From Methanosphaera sp. BMS (GTDB lineage: Archaea > Methanobacteriota > Methanobacteria > Methanobacteriales > Methanobacteriaceae), in contig NZ_CP014213.1 of the NCBI RefSeq assembly GCF_003268005.1, forward strand, positions 2,749,501 through 2,813,500: a stretch of 64,000 nucleotides of DNA, written 5' to 3'. The notes under the pieces were generated by a model. The model ran no database searches, was not told the DNA's origin, and saw only the letters and a list, made by a program, of their open reading frames with translations. Below, piece after piece: positions 1 through 9,675 of this stretch (position 1 is the first letter of the stretch; every line of letters begins with the position of its first letter). A program made the translations under genes and the position numbers.

Positions 1-1096
1 GAACTTTCTTTAATATATATGGATATCCGTTAATGCTGCAGCTGTACAAATCATCCAGTATGTTAACAATATTGTCCAGTATTTTATTGACATTATCCTT
101 GTTCTTTAAAGGTATTTCTATTTTTATCACATGTTTTTTATTTTCCAACCGTGCAAATAATGTAATGTAATGGTAGTTTAAGATTTTATCATTGTACAAT
201 GGGTATTCCAGGCTCGTAAATCTGTTCTGGTTTAGTGGTCTTACAAGTTTCTTATTGTCAGTTACAGCAGGGATGGTGTATCCTGATTCCGTTGTGAAAT
301 ATTCTAAAACAGCAGAGTCGGGTATTTTTTCATCGAATAATTTGTTTGTTCTGCTGGTTTTTGAGATACATACAATCTTTTCTGAGTAATTGTTTATCAG
401 GTGAGTTATACATGCCAACAGTTCCAGGCCAGTGTAGTAGTTTTGTATCTCCTCTTCAAAATTCTCATATTTGAAGTTGGATAGTTCTTCATCATTTGAC
501 TCTTTCGCTTTTTGAATGACCTGCTGTTTGATATAGCCTATATTGTTATAATAGTCTAGTTCAACGTCAAAACTATTGTCATCTAACTTTTTTTCAAACT
601 TTTTAATAATACCCAACAATATAGTTTTGATTTGTTGATTTAACTCGTTGTTTACATTAAAATGGTGCAGTTGTCCTCTTAGTGATCCGTCAATCAATAT
701 ATAATCGATTGTATTTTCATTGTTTTTCAAGCTTTTCAACGTATTTTTAAGTTCCAAGATTTCCATATACGTGGAAATGTACTGGTTGAATCCTTCAAGA
801 TTTGTTGCAGTATAGGTACGGACATCCGCTTCTTCTGATTCAGGTATTATACTTTCATCGGGCCTTGATAGTAATGTGACAGCTCCAACGGCATATAATA
901 TCCCATCCAAGTATTTTTTACTGTTATGGCTGCCATCTGTTGAGATGAACGTCTTGTCTTGGATTGTCTTCTCAAAAGTGTGTGGTTTGAATAGTCTATC
1001 AATTTCTTCAGGGTTGATGTCTTCATGTAAACTATCAAATTCTTCCTGTATCTGGTCTTTTCTTTCAATCATTTTCTCATATAGAGACTCTAACAA
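1..1096 (-). CDS. nurA: NurA-type DNA repair nuclease, truncated by the window edge
   Basis: An uninterrupted minus-strand frame runs from a TTG at 1096 off the left edge, giving about 365 residues without a stop. The TTG follows GGAGGT (1105-1110) by eight bases, and no better ATG lies upstream in frame. The protein has the NurA signature FISTDGSHN near residue 45, where the Asp is a metal ligand, and a second acidic motif IDYILIDGSLRG near residue 125. In archaea NurA is a 5'-3' nuclease that works with the HerA helicase and Mre11-Rad50 in resection of double-strand breaks. HerA and Mre11 are not visible here and may lie beyond the left edge. The C-terminus is missing only because the window ends. 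Confidence 0.8.
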   Translation of the reverse strand, partial: MLESLYEKMIERKDQIQEEFDSLHEDINPEEIDRLFKPHTFEKTIQDKTFISTDGSHNSKKYLDGILYAVGAVTLLSRPDESIIPESEEADVRTYTATNLEGFNQYISTYMEILELKNTLKSLKNNENTIDYILIDGSLRGQLHHFNVNNELNQQIKTILLGIIKKFEKKLDDNSFDVELDYYNNIGYIKQQVIQKAKESNDEELSNFKYENFEEEIQNYYTGLELLACITHLINNYSEKIVCISKTSRTNKLFDEKIPDSAVLEYFTTESGYTIPAVTDNKKLVRPLNQNRFTSLEYPLYNDKILNYHYITLFARLENKKHVIKIEIPLKNKDNVNKILDNIVNILDDLYSCSINGYPYILKKV

Positions 1097-1420
1097 TTTG
1101 ATTAACCTCCCTTGAAATTTTATTATTTTTATCTATATGTTATTTTTCTATTGCATTCATTAATATAATTAATAGATTTCTTAATATTTGGCACGATTTT
1201 TTGATTAGATTTTTATTTTAGTTAATATCCATTTATATTAGTAAAACCCCGTTATGCATCCATTTACTAAGGATTGCTTTATCCTGATACTAGTCTATGC
1301 TACTTTATTTAAATAAATTATCCAAGCATGTGATAAGTACTACATGGGGGGTATTGAGAAATATTATTGTTTGTATAAGGATGTTAATCAAAGTTATATT
1401 TCAAACATTTTCCATCAATT

Positions 1421-1430
1421 AATATATAAT
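1421..1430 (+). promoter_or_regulatory. Probable TATA box for the winged-helix gene
   Basis: AATATATAAT lies 36 bases before the ATG at 1466, in an otherwise unstructured intergenic stretch (1097-1465). The spacing suits an archaeal promoter with a short leader. A ribosome site AGGTG (about 1456-1460) follows. Confidence 0.4.
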
Positions 1431-1465
1431 CCATAAAAAAGATAAATACTACTAAAGGTGTTAAT

Positions 1466-1936
1466 ATGCAGATAATTACAAAAAAGGAAAATAATGTTTT
1501 AGCCCTCTTAAAAGATATCAAACAGGACTATCCGGAAAGTGTATCATTTGATGTTATTAAAGAGTCATTGGATATTTCAGAGACTCGTCTTGTTGAATCA
1601 TTGGAAATATTGCAGAAAAAGGAATTCATCAAATTGGACTCAGAAAACAACATGATATACTATGATGATTTGAACATGGAAGTCAAAGTGGTGGAGAATA
1701 GATCAGAATTAAAAAGATACATGCTAAACAAAACTGAAGAGGATGCATATGAGATAATACGTGATGTCATAACCAAATATGATGGATATGCACCAAGATA
1801 TGTGCTTGAAGGTGCATTGCTATACGGACAACTGGAATTAACACCAAAAAGGACTTATAATATAATAGTATCATTGGAAAACAAAAAACTGTTGAATAAA
1901 GTTGTCAAAACCGATGGTGAATATTATACAATATAA
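1466..1936 (+). CDS. Winged-helix domain protein of unknown target
   Basis: This 156-residue protein has two stretches that read like helix-turn-helix or winged-helix folds. The first, about residues 5-65, contains SFDVIKESLDISETRLVESL followed by a wing-like segment; the second, about residues 90-156, has a similar rhythm (APRYVLEGALLYGQLELTPKR then SLENKKLLNKVV). No catalytic motif, signal peptide or membrane segment is visible. It stands alone between nurA on the other strand and galE, with its own promoter. A DNA-binding or regulatory role is inferred from the fold alone; its ligand and target genes cannot be named. Confidence 0.6.
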   Translation: MQIITKKENNVLALLKDIKQDYPESVSFDVIKESLDISETRLVESLEILQKKEFIKLDSENNMIYYDDLNMEVKVVENRSELKRYMLNKTEEDAYEIIRDVITKYDGYAPRYVLEGALLYGQLELTPKRTYNIIVSLENKKLLNKVVKTDGEYYTI

Positions 1937-2102
1937 TCCATTATACAACTCTTTTTAACAAATATTTTTTTTATCTCTCTTTACATTCTTCTTTTTCATT
2001 GATAAATCCATATGAAAACATATAATTAACTATACTTACATAAATATATTCATATAGATATCATTTTTTAAAGAAATCAAAAAAATAAAAGGAGTTTTAA
2101 TA

Positions 2103-3089
2103 TTGATACTTATCGTAGGTGGAGCAGGATATATAGGTGCTCACGTAAACAAATTACTAAATGAATCAGGTTATGAAACTGTCATACTCGATAACCTAAG
2201 TCATGGACATAAAGAGGCAGTACAATGGGGAACATTATGTCAATGTGACATAAAGGACATTGACAGCATAGAAAAAATATTCGAAGAATATGACATCACA
2301 GCTGTAATGCACTTTTCCTCATTCATAGAAGTGGGCGAATCAGTTCAAAACCCACAGAAATACTATCAAAACAACGTCGTAAACACGTTAAACCTATTGA
2401 ATACCATGATAAAATATGATGTAAAGAAATTCATATTCTCATCAACATGTGCAACATATGGGGTGCCACAAAAGATACCACTGACCGAAGATCATCCACA
2501 AAATCCAATAAATCCATATGGATGGACAAAGCTAATGGTAGAAAGAATACTTAAGGATTATGACACTGCATATGGTCTTAAATCAATCATCTTACGATAC
2601 TTCAATGCATCAGGGGCTGATGAATCCGGATTAATAGGTGAAGACCACTCTCCGGAATCACATTTAATACCATTAATACTTGACGCGGCAATTGCAAAAA
2701 GGGAAGATATAAAAATATATGGTACAGACTATGATACACCCGATGGAACATGTATCCGTGATTACATCCACGTAAATGATTTGGCCGATGCACATATAAA
2801 GGCATTGGAATATCTGGAAAAAAACAATACAAGCAATGAGTTTAACCTCGGAAACGGTAAAGGATTCTCCGTAAGGGAAGTAATTGATTCTGTTAAAAAG
2901 GTAACCGGCAAAGACTTCAAAGTAACAGAAACTCCAAGACGTGAAGGGGACCCTGCAGTATTAATCGGAAGTGCCCAGAAAGCCCATGAACTGCTTGGAT
3001 GGACTCCGATATATGATGATATAGATGATATCGTAAAGACTGCCTGGAACTGGCATAAAAAACTAAACAAGGTAAATGATGATGAATAA
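2103..3089 (+). CDS. galE: UDP-glucose 4-epimerase family protein
   Basis: The 328-residue protein is an extended short-chain dehydrogenase that would interconvert UDP-glucose and UDP-galactose, or the N-acetylated forms, in the cytoplasm. Visible motifs are the NAD-binding GGAGYIGAH near the N-terminus, FSSTCATYG with the catalytic Ser near residue 115, and the YxxxK pair in NPYGWTK near residues 138-142. Length is normal for GalE. The start is TTG at 2103, eight bases after GGAG (2091-2094); no ATG upstream is in frame. The next gene, a glycosyltransferase, overlaps its end by 14 bases, so the two are probably co-translated and the epimerase likely supplies the donor sugar nucleotide. Confidence 0.88.
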   Translation: MILIVGGAGYIGAHVNKLLNESGYETVILDNLSHGHKEAVQWGTLCQCDIKDIDSIEKIFEEYDITAVMHFSSFIEVGESVQNPQKYYQNNVVNTLNLLNTMIKYDVKKFIFSSTCATYGVPQKIPLTEDHPQNPINPYGWTKLMVERILKDYDTAYGLKSIILRYFNASGADESGLIGEDHSPESHLIPLILDAAIAKREDIKIYGTDYDTPDGTCIRDYIHVNDLADAHIKALEYLEKNNTSNEFNLGNGKGFSVREVIDSVKKVTGKDFKVTETPRREGDPAVLIGSAQKAHELLGWTPIYDDIDDIVKTAWNWHKKLNKVNDDE

Positions 3090-4101
3090 CTCGGTATGTG
3101 CAGTAGTAGTAACATATAATCGTAAAGAATTACTCGTTAAATGTATTGACAGTTTGATAGGTCAATCTCTTAATGTTGATGCAATATACATTGTAGATAA
3201 TGACTCTACAGACAATACTCCTGAACTATTAAGTGACTATGGATTTATCACATCACTTCCTCCGGTAGATTATGAATCCACATGGAGCTGTGATAATGAA
3301 TATGAAAATATTCACATCAAGTACATAAAGCTGTCCAAAAATATGGGTGGGGCAGGAGGATTTTATGAAGCCGTCAAGCAGGCCTACCTTGATGAATATG
3401 ACTGGATATGGATAATGGATGATGATGCATTCCCAACAGAAGACTGTTTAAAGGAATTGTCACCCTATTATGACTTGGAAGATACAGTGGCACTGGCAAG
3501 TTTGAAAGTTGACCTGGAAGATAACATACTATATCATCATAGGGGATACTTCAACTTCAACAGCGGACTTCCCATACAAACTCCCATAAGCTATGAGGAT
3601 ACCCAGGTGGAAGTAAAGGACATTGACATGGTATCCTTCGTCGGACTACTGGTTAAAAGGGACGCCATTGAAAAAATAGGATATCCCAAGAAGGAATTCT
3701 TCATACATGCCGATGACTTGGAATACTGTATAAGACTTAGAAGTGTTGGAAAAATCAAACTTATAAATAAAAGCATCATAAAACATGCAGAAGGAAGTAC
3801 AACCGGAACATTTACAAAAAGGATATTGGGTTTTAATGTAGATAGAAGACCCTATGATAAGCTATGGATAAACTATTTCATGCAAAGAAACCTAATCTGG
3901 ATTGGTAGAAAATACTCGACAAACAAATTATCATTATACCTGACAATACTGAAAAATTATTTGTTGACCTGTATTGGAATTATAGCCCTTGATGACCATA
4001 AATACAACAGGTTGAAATTCTATACGAATTCATATCTGGATGGATTAACATCAAATTTTGATAATAAAAAGCCCCGCAGAATACTATACAAGGAGGAATG
4101 A
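3076..4101 (+). CDS. GT2-family glycosyltransferase, rhamnosyl/galactofuranosyl-transferase-like
   Basis: The protein (341 residues from the first of three consecutive ATGs) has a GT-A fold N-terminus with VVVTYNRKELL near the start, VDNDSTDNT near residue 40 and the metal-binding WIWIMDDDAFP near residue 110. The motif KNMGGAGGF just before the DDD resembles the GlfT2 and rhamnosyltransferase branch of GT2. A hydrophobic stretch near residue 290 may be a membrane-associated segment. It overlaps galE by 14 bases and is followed almost directly by fen1. With an epimerase upstream, transfer of a galactose-type sugar to a surface glycan is plausible, but the acceptor is unknown. Confidence 0.75.
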   Translation: MMMNNSVCAVVVTYNRKELLVKCIDSLIGQSLNVDAIYIVDNDSTDNTPELLSDYGFITSLPPVDYESTWSCDNEYENIHIKYIKLSKNMGGAGGFYEAVKQAYLDEYDWIWIMDDDAFPTEDCLKELSPYYDLEDTVALASLKVDLEDNILYHHRGYFNFNSGLPIQTPISYEDTQVEVKDIDMVSFVGLLVKRDAIEKIGYPKKEFFIHADDLEYCIRLRSVGKIKLINKSIIKHAEGSTTGTFTKRILGFNVDRRPYDKLWINYFMQRNLIWIGRKYSTNKLSLYLTILKNYLLTCIGIIALDDHKYNRLKFYTNSYLDGLTSNFDNKKPRRILYKEE

Positions 4102-4103
4102 TT

Positions 4104-5090
4104 ATGGGAGTAAAATTTAAGGATATAACATCACCGGAGTTCATAGAATTGAATGATTTGGGTGGAAAATTATTGACTGTGGATGCCTCAAATGTAATCT
4201 ATAAGTTCCTGTCATCAATGAGACAACCGGACGGATCACCACTTAAGGATTTAAATGGAAACATAACATCTCACCTAAACGGGATAATGTTTCAAACGTC
4301 TACACTGATAGCAAAGGGTATAAAGCCAATATACGTCTTTGATGGGAAAGCACCCGAGTTAAAAAAGAAAACACAGGAAGAACGTATAAACATCAAAAAA
4401 GAGGCACAGGAAAAATATGAAGAAGCCAAAAAAGCCGGTGACTATGAAACCGCTAGAAAATATGCCTCCAGAACACCCTATTTGAATAAGGAAATAATAG
4501 ACTCCTCAAAAAAACTGCTTGACTTGATGGGACTTCCATATGTACAGGCAAAAACAGAAGGGGAAGCACAAGCATCATATATGGTGGCTGAAGGTGATGC
4601 ATGGGCTGTTGTCAGTCAGGACTATGATTGCCTGCAGTTTGGAGCATCAAGAATGCTTAAAAACTTTAAACTGTCATCCAGACAATCCAAGGATTTGCAG
4701 GTAATATCACTAGAGAAAACATTGAATGAATTAAATGTAACTCGAGAACAACTGGTTGACATAGCAATACTTGTTGGTACGGATTTCAATGCAGGAATAC
4801 ATGGAATAGGACCAAAGAAAGGACTTAAATTAATACAAAAATATGGTAACCTTGAAACCGCCCTGAAAAAATTAGATAAGACAATAGAAGAAGATTATAA
4901 TCAGATAAGGGAAATATTCTTACATCCGGATGTTGTAACGGATTATGATTTAAAATTCAGAAATCCAAAACGAGAACAGTTGATTGATTTCTTATGTGGG
5001 GATCATGACTTTACCGAAGAGCGAACATTTGCGGCTATTGATAAACTGGTTCATGAAACCGCTCAGACAAGTCTAGAACAATGGTTCTGA
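4104..5090 (+). CDS. fen: Flap endonuclease 1
   Basis: FEN1 cuts 5' flaps during Okazaki-fragment maturation and base-excision repair. The 328-residue product starts MGVKFKDI, like other family members. An ATG six bases earlier (4098) lies only two bases from the AAGGAGGA ribosome site, so 4104 is preferred. Metal ligands are visible as VDASN, FDGKAPELK, KTEGEAQASYM and SQDYDCLQFGA, followed by the helix-hairpin-helix LVGTDFNAGIHGIGPKKG. The C-terminus QTSLEQWF is a PCNA-interacting PIP box. It is the last gene of a galE/glycosyltransferase/fen run with near-zero spacing, an unexpected mix of sugar and DNA metabolism. Confidence 0.93.
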   Translation: MGVKFKDITSPEFIELNDLGGKLLTVDASNVIYKFLSSMRQPDGSPLKDLNGNITSHLNGIMFQTSTLIAKGIKPIYVFDGKAPELKKKTQEERINIKKEAQEKYEEAKKAGDYETARKYASRTPYLNKEIIDSSKKLLDLMGLPYVQAKTEGEAQASYMVAEGDAWAVVSQDYDCLQFGASRMLKNFKLSSRQSKDLQVISLEKTLNELNVTREQLVDIAILVGTDFNAGIHGIGPKKGLKLIQKYGNLETALKKLDKTIEEDYNQIREIFLHPDVVTDYDLKFRNPKREQLIDFLCGDHDFTEERTFAAIDKLVHETAQTSLEQWF

Positions 5091-5112
5091 TATATTTTTT
5101 AGTTTTTAAAAT

Positions 5113-5220
5113 TATGGGGATGTGAGACAACTATCCCCCGATGAGTAATTTTTTATTATTTCAAATCCCTTTATTTTTAATTAATTATATTGTCTATTTT
5201 TATTTGATAAAATTTTTTTT
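5113..5220 (+). repeat. Solo left end of the IS1182-type element
   Basis: About 105 bases here match the left end of the IS element at 28102-28210: a degenerate terminal repeat (GGGATGTGAGACAACT compared with GAGGGTGTGCGACAACT), then GAGTAATTTTTTATTA and the same T-rich tract. No transposase follows, so this is a deletion remnant or solo end. It opens the gene-free stretch 5091-5564, which otherwise holds only the next two repeats and the TnpB leader. Confidence 0.6.
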
Positions 5221-5229
5221 TTATTTTTA

Positions 5230-5275
5230 GTGTTGGCACAAATTATGTTTTTTCACTTTTGAGTAATACTTTTAT
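5230..5275 (+). repeat. Solo left end of the ATGAGTGTTGGCA element
   Basis: GTGTTGGCA, a short A/T tract and TTTGAGTAATACTTTT resemble the first 50 bases of the complete element at 7864. No matching transposase or right end follows, so this is a remnant sitting directly after another IS end. Confidence 0.5.
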
Positions 5276-5331
5276 ACACTTACTATTTATTAGCATCTGT
5301 TTAAGTTAAAATTTAAAATAATTATATTATT

Positions 5332-5393
5332 AATACTTATCATGACCCCCTTTGAATACTTATCATGACTCCCCTTTGAATACTTATCATATG
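5332..5393 (+). repeat. Three direct repeats of 23-24 bp
   Basis: The unit AATACTTATCATGAC followed by a C-run and TTTG occurs at 5332, 5355 and 5379, the last copy being truncated after AATACTTATCAT. The repeats are tandem without spacers, so this is not a CRISPR. They lie about 170 bases before the broken TnpB and may be part of its left end or a protein-binding site. Confidence 0.55.
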
Positions 5394-5564
5394 CTCTCAT
5401 TTTATTTATATAGTATCTATGAATAATATAATAATATAATCATGTAATATGTTATGTATTTATAATGGGGGACTCTTATGAATGTTTATTGGGGGAACAT
5501 TTTGTTGGATATTATGTGATTATGTTTATTCAGTGATTATAGGGGAGGTGAACTAAGATATATT

Positions 5565-6887
5565 ATGTCTGATGATTGTGTTTTATTAACTCAAAGTGTT
5601 CTTATTCGTGGTCTTACTAAGAAACAATATAATGTTTTGGTGGATATTTCCTTGAAACTTAACTATTTGAGAAATTGTGCTGTGGAAAAGACTCCATTTG
5701 TTAAATCTACTGACAGAAAGCATTTTAAGAAAATAAATTTTAAATCAATAATTAGCAAGGTCAAAGAGGAATTTAAGATGGAATATTCTTTTATTCAGGC
5801 TCAGTTAGCTAATGCTGCTGTAAAGAAGCATGTTGAATCATTCAATGGTTATGTTGAGTTGAAAAATAAAAAAATTGATGGTGAATATAATCGAAAGGTT
5901 AATCCGCCTAAAAAACATGAGAATTATCGATTACATAATATCATAATTCCGAAAGAATCTATTACTTCTTCTAAAAAGAAGCTAAGGGAGGGTTTTATAG
6001 AATTGCCATTAAGTAGGGAGTATAAGAAAGTGTTGGAATCAAAGAATTGTAGACCTAGAATAAAAATTCCTGAGAATATACGAGATAAAAAGATTATTCA
6101 AGTGGAAATTATTCCTATAAATAATGGAAAGATGTTTAAGGCAAATTTCACTTATGAAGCTGAAAAAGAGCCATTGGATTTGGATAGTGATAAGATTATG
6201 GGTATTGATCCTGGTGTAAATAATTTTGCAACAATTGTTACAACTGAAGGGCCTCACGTGCAATTGTGGACGGGAGAAAATTAAAAAATCAAATATACTT
6301 CAAAATGTAAGAAAACAGCTCACTACAGATCAATTCTTGATAAGCAAGGACGTAAAACATCCAATAGAATCCGAAAAATAAACCAAAAATTCAAAAACAT
6401 ACAAGACAACTTCCTCAACCAAACAGTAAACTTCATCATAGAAAGATGTAAAGAACAAGATGTAGGTACAATTGTGCTTGGATACAACAATAATTTCCAG
6501 CACAAGACCAATATGGGAAAAAAACAAAACCAAATATTTTCACACATAGCATTCAAACAATTCAAACAAAAACTAGAAACACGATGCCAGATACACGAAA
6601 TAGATCTGATAATACAGGAAGAATCATACACAAGCCTAAGTAGCTTCCTAGATGAAGATATACTACCAGAATACCAAGAAAAAGATGATGAAAAAGAGGA
6701 GGATGATGTGGAATATGAATTTAAGGGCAATAGAATCAAACGTGGATTATACGAAACACAAAATGGAAAACGTATTAATTCAGATGTAAATGCTGCAGCC
6801 AATATTATGCGAAAATGTAAGCATGGGTTCGATTTTGAACGATTGTGTAAGTGGGTCCGGACTACTCCAAGTAAAATCAAATTATAA
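5565..6887 (+). pseudogene. Broken TnpB (IS200/IS605 OrfB-like), compensating frameshifts
   Basis: A TnpB-type RNA-guided nuclease is encoded in one frame from ATG 5565 to a stop at 6887, interrupted by a TAA at 6282-6284. RuvC motifs are present: GIDPGVNNFA before the break, then IIQEESYTSL and SDVNAAANIM after it. Between about 6258 and 6311 the conserved sequence (VDGRKLKNQIYFKM) is readable only in another frame, so two indels that cancel out, rather than one nonsense change, best explain the stop. The C-terminus uses the acidic insert form without a CxxC zinc ribbon. A GGGGAGGTG ribosome site lies 14 bases before the ATG. No TnpA transposase accompanies it. Confidence 0.75.
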
Positions 6888-7207
6888 CCAAGACATCCAG
6901 ATATATAATAGGTGCGGTATAAAAAAAATGTTTATCCCTTATTGTCCATTATTGTTATTATCATATGTTTGTCGTTATTTGATTTGAACAAAGGCAAAAG
7001 AGAGTTCTCCATGCAGTATGATTGTTTCTGGGTTTTAAATCTTTTATAATAAAAGAAAGAAATGTTGTGCTGTTTATTGTTTACTTGCTTTAAAATGAAA
7101 AAATGGGTGTTATAAAATATATGTTTATGGAAGTTTTTTTTTCTTCTTGACTTATATGAGTAATACTTTTTTTTGTTTTAAAATACTTTTGGCCAAGTCT
7201 ATAAATA

Positions 7208-7357
7208 GAGAACGTGCAACAATTCCTTTTAGAGGTTTTTTAGTAAGATTTTATTATAACTATGTTCATAATTATCAAATATAACTTGATATCATGTTTA
7301 ATATTATAATATAAAAAAATATTCAATTCACATAGCAAAATAATTGTCGCACACTTT
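7208..7357. repeat. MITE-like unit of about 150 bp
   Basis: The stretch is bounded by near-perfect inverted repeats: GAGAACGTGCAACAATT at 7208 and the reverse complement of AAAGTGTGCGACAATT at 7342-7357. These resemble the terminal repeats of the IS1182-type elements at 23457 and 28102. The inside is non-coding and AT-rich, as in an internally deleted derivative moved in trans. The rest of 6888-7598 shows no gene; the last part carries the histone promoter. Confidence 0.5.
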
Positions 7358-7607
7358 AATTTGATAAAAAATTCCAGAAATTATAGATTTAAAGAAGATA
7401 CCTCTTATATATAACAATTGAATATTTTATAGACCCATTATTATATAGTTAAAGGTAAGACTATGGATGAAATGAATTTTCATATATTCTTTTATAAATC
7501 CCATTTAATGAACCATTTTTTTCTTCAAATTAACGGTTAATCCATTAAACTATAAATAATTCTTGTTACATAACTTATTATTATAAAAACATAGGAGATT
7601 GATATAT

Positions 7608-7808
7608 ATGGCAGAATTACCAATTGCCCCAATAAAAAGAATCATTAAAGATGCAGGTGCAGCAAGAGTAAGTGATGATGCTGCAAAAGTACTAGCAGAT
7701 GCTTTAGAAGAATATGCTGAAGAAATAGCAATTCAAGCAAATAAACTAGCAAAACATGCAGGTCGTAAAACTGTAACTGCTGAGGATATTGAATTAGCAT
7801 TACAATAA
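7608..7808 (+). CDS. Archaeal histone
   Basis: This 66-residue protein is a typical HMfB-type histone that dimerises and wraps DNA. It starts [17 protein letters not shown], continues with [17 protein letters not shown] and ends with [14 protein letters not shown], covering the three helices of the histone fold with no tail. The ATG at 7608 is preferred over a TTG at 7599 because the first gives the family's usual N-terminus and lies ten bases after AGGAG (7593-7597). Codon use is regular and the gene has a strong hairpin and oligo-T terminator, consistent with high expression. It sits alone between two mobile-element stretches. Confidence 0.95.
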   Translation: MAELPIAPIKRIIKDAGAARVSDDAAKVLADALEEYAEEIAIQANKLAKHAGRKTVTAEDIELALQ

Positions 7809-7820
7809 GTTTAAATAAGA

Positions 7821-7860
7821 TATATGTAACTTTACATATATGCTTAATTCTTTTTTTTTT
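7821..7860 (+). terminator. Histone terminator, hairpin plus ten T
   Basis: TATATGTAA (7821-7829) and TTACATATA (7832-7840) form a nine-pair inverted repeat, and ten consecutive T follow at 7851-7860. Archaeal RNA polymerase terminates readily on oligo-T tracts. Confidence 0.6.
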
Positions 7861-7863
7861 GAG

Positions 7864-9650
7864 ATGAGTGTTGGCAAAAAAGATTTTTCCTATTTTTTGA
7901 GTAATACTTTTTTTTAAAATTCAATTTTTTCTTTGATAAAATCACTTATTTTTTTAAAATATTTTATATTTAATTTTATTTTATGATTATAATAATTATT
8001 ATAGCATAACATTTAAATACTAGTAATTATATATATTTATATAGGAAATTAAAAATAATTTGGTATTTATATATGGGAGTAAAAGTTGTGGATTTGAAAC
8101 AAAGCAAATGGTATTATGGTTGTTTAGATGATGAGATTCCAAGGGATGATATCGTGTTTTTGGTAACATAATTTGTGTTATCCAATAAAGATAAGATATA
8201 TGAAGTTGTGGATATTAAAGAGAAGGGTAGGCCTGTTAATCCTCCAGAATATCTCGTATCTCTTTTAATTTAGGGGCATTACGTCATATTGATGGAACTG
8301 ATGAATTAGCTGAAATGGCTAGGTTTCATCAGAAATTCAGATATGCATGTGGTGATTTACAACCTTCTGGAAGAGTTTTACGTAAATTTATGCAGGATTA
8401 TGGTAATTTATTTAAGCAAATGTTTAGTTCTTACCTTAAATTTAGCGTATACTTTAGGATTAACTGATTTTGATTTTGTTTGTGTCGATGGAACCATAAT
8501 TAAAGCAACTAACTCCCCATTTAATGTAATTTACTATGAAGATGCGTTAGTTTTGATAAAAAACTTGAAATCTGATTCGCCATCAAGTGAAGCGATTGAT
8601 GATCTTCGTCGTCCAGCAAGAAAATTCTATTATAATTCCGTTATGACTACTGAACGTAAACTAGAGTTATTAAAGAAAATGATTGAAATTATGGACAATA
8701 ATGGAAAAAATAAGATTCGTGCATTTGATATTGATTCACGAAGTATGCAGACTAAAAAAGGTCATAAAGAGCCATCATATAACATGCAATTAGTAACAGA
8801 CACACAATCAAAGTTAATTTGTGCTGTACACATATCACAACATCCCACAGATCATCATGAATTACCACCAACAATGAATAAAGCAGTAGAGAATTTACCG
8901 ACAAAACCCCACAAAGTAAGTGCAGATACAATCTATAAACAAGAATCTACTCTTCAATATCTTGAAAAAGAACGTTATGATGGAATAATACCAGATCAAG
9001 GACAAAATAGAATAAATCAAGGTAAAATACCAGACAATCTATTCCATAAAGACAATTTCACATACAATTTTGACAAAGACACATTTCAATGTCCATCAGG
9101 AGAAACATTAAATCATAAATCCACCACATATGAAGAATCTAAAGATGATAAAAACACAAAAATACGAGTAAAATCATATTATAACTATAATGCATGTAAA
9201 AACTGTAAATATCAAGACTCATGCACTTCACCTTCCCAATCACACCGAGTTATACAAGAACGAGGTTCAGACCTAAGTTTGGAAATGAAAAACAAAATGA
9301 ACACCAAAGAATACCAAGAAAAATACAAAAAAAGAGGATCTACTGCAGAATCACCTAACGGAACACTCAAAGATCAATACCACATTAACCAAATAATAAG
9401 CAGAGGACAAGAAGACAAAGAAAACAAAATAACACTAAGAGCCGTAGCATACAACTTAAGAGCAATATTCAACAAAATATTAGAAGCAGATGACACAATA
9501 AACTTCAAAAACTTAGTAAAATACCATATAGATGACTACATGTTAGAAATAATACAAGAATTTGATGACATCAAATTCAAACTAACAGAACTAAAAAAAT
9601 CAAAAAGTATTACAAAAGAGTGAAAAAACAGACTTTATGCCAACACTCAT
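7864..9650 (+). mobile_element. Complete but decayed IS with 13-bp perfect inverted repeats
   Basis: ATGAGTGTTGGCA at 7864-7876 is repeated as its exact reverse complement at 9638-9650, defining a 1787-bp element. The inside holds one transposase gene with at least two stops and two frame changes. No target duplication is clear in the flanks. The element lies between the histone terminator and the 3' end of the homocysteinase gene, a safe landing site. Confidence 0.75.
8073..9623 (+). pseudogene. DDE transposase (IS1182-like), degenerate
   Basis: Coding sequence begins at ATG 8073 but meets TAA at 8169 and TAG at 8271. It then shifts frame at about 8275 (readable as ALRHIDGTDELAEMARF) and shifts back near 8430. 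From there a long open frame runs to 9623. Catalytic-type motifs of the DDE fold remain: DFVCVDGTIIKA, KVSADTIYKQ and RGSTAESPNGT, with a four-cysteine patch (ACKNCKYQDSC) before the last. The protein would have been about 515 residues. The N-terminal damage means no full product can be made, so it is dead unless supplied in trans. Confidence 0.8.
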
Positions 9651-9675
9651 TTATCAAAAAAAAGTTAATATAGGT

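Noticed and set aside
5332..5393. Possible CRISPR array
   Set aside because: The units are directly joined without spacers, there are only three, and no cas gene lies nearby.
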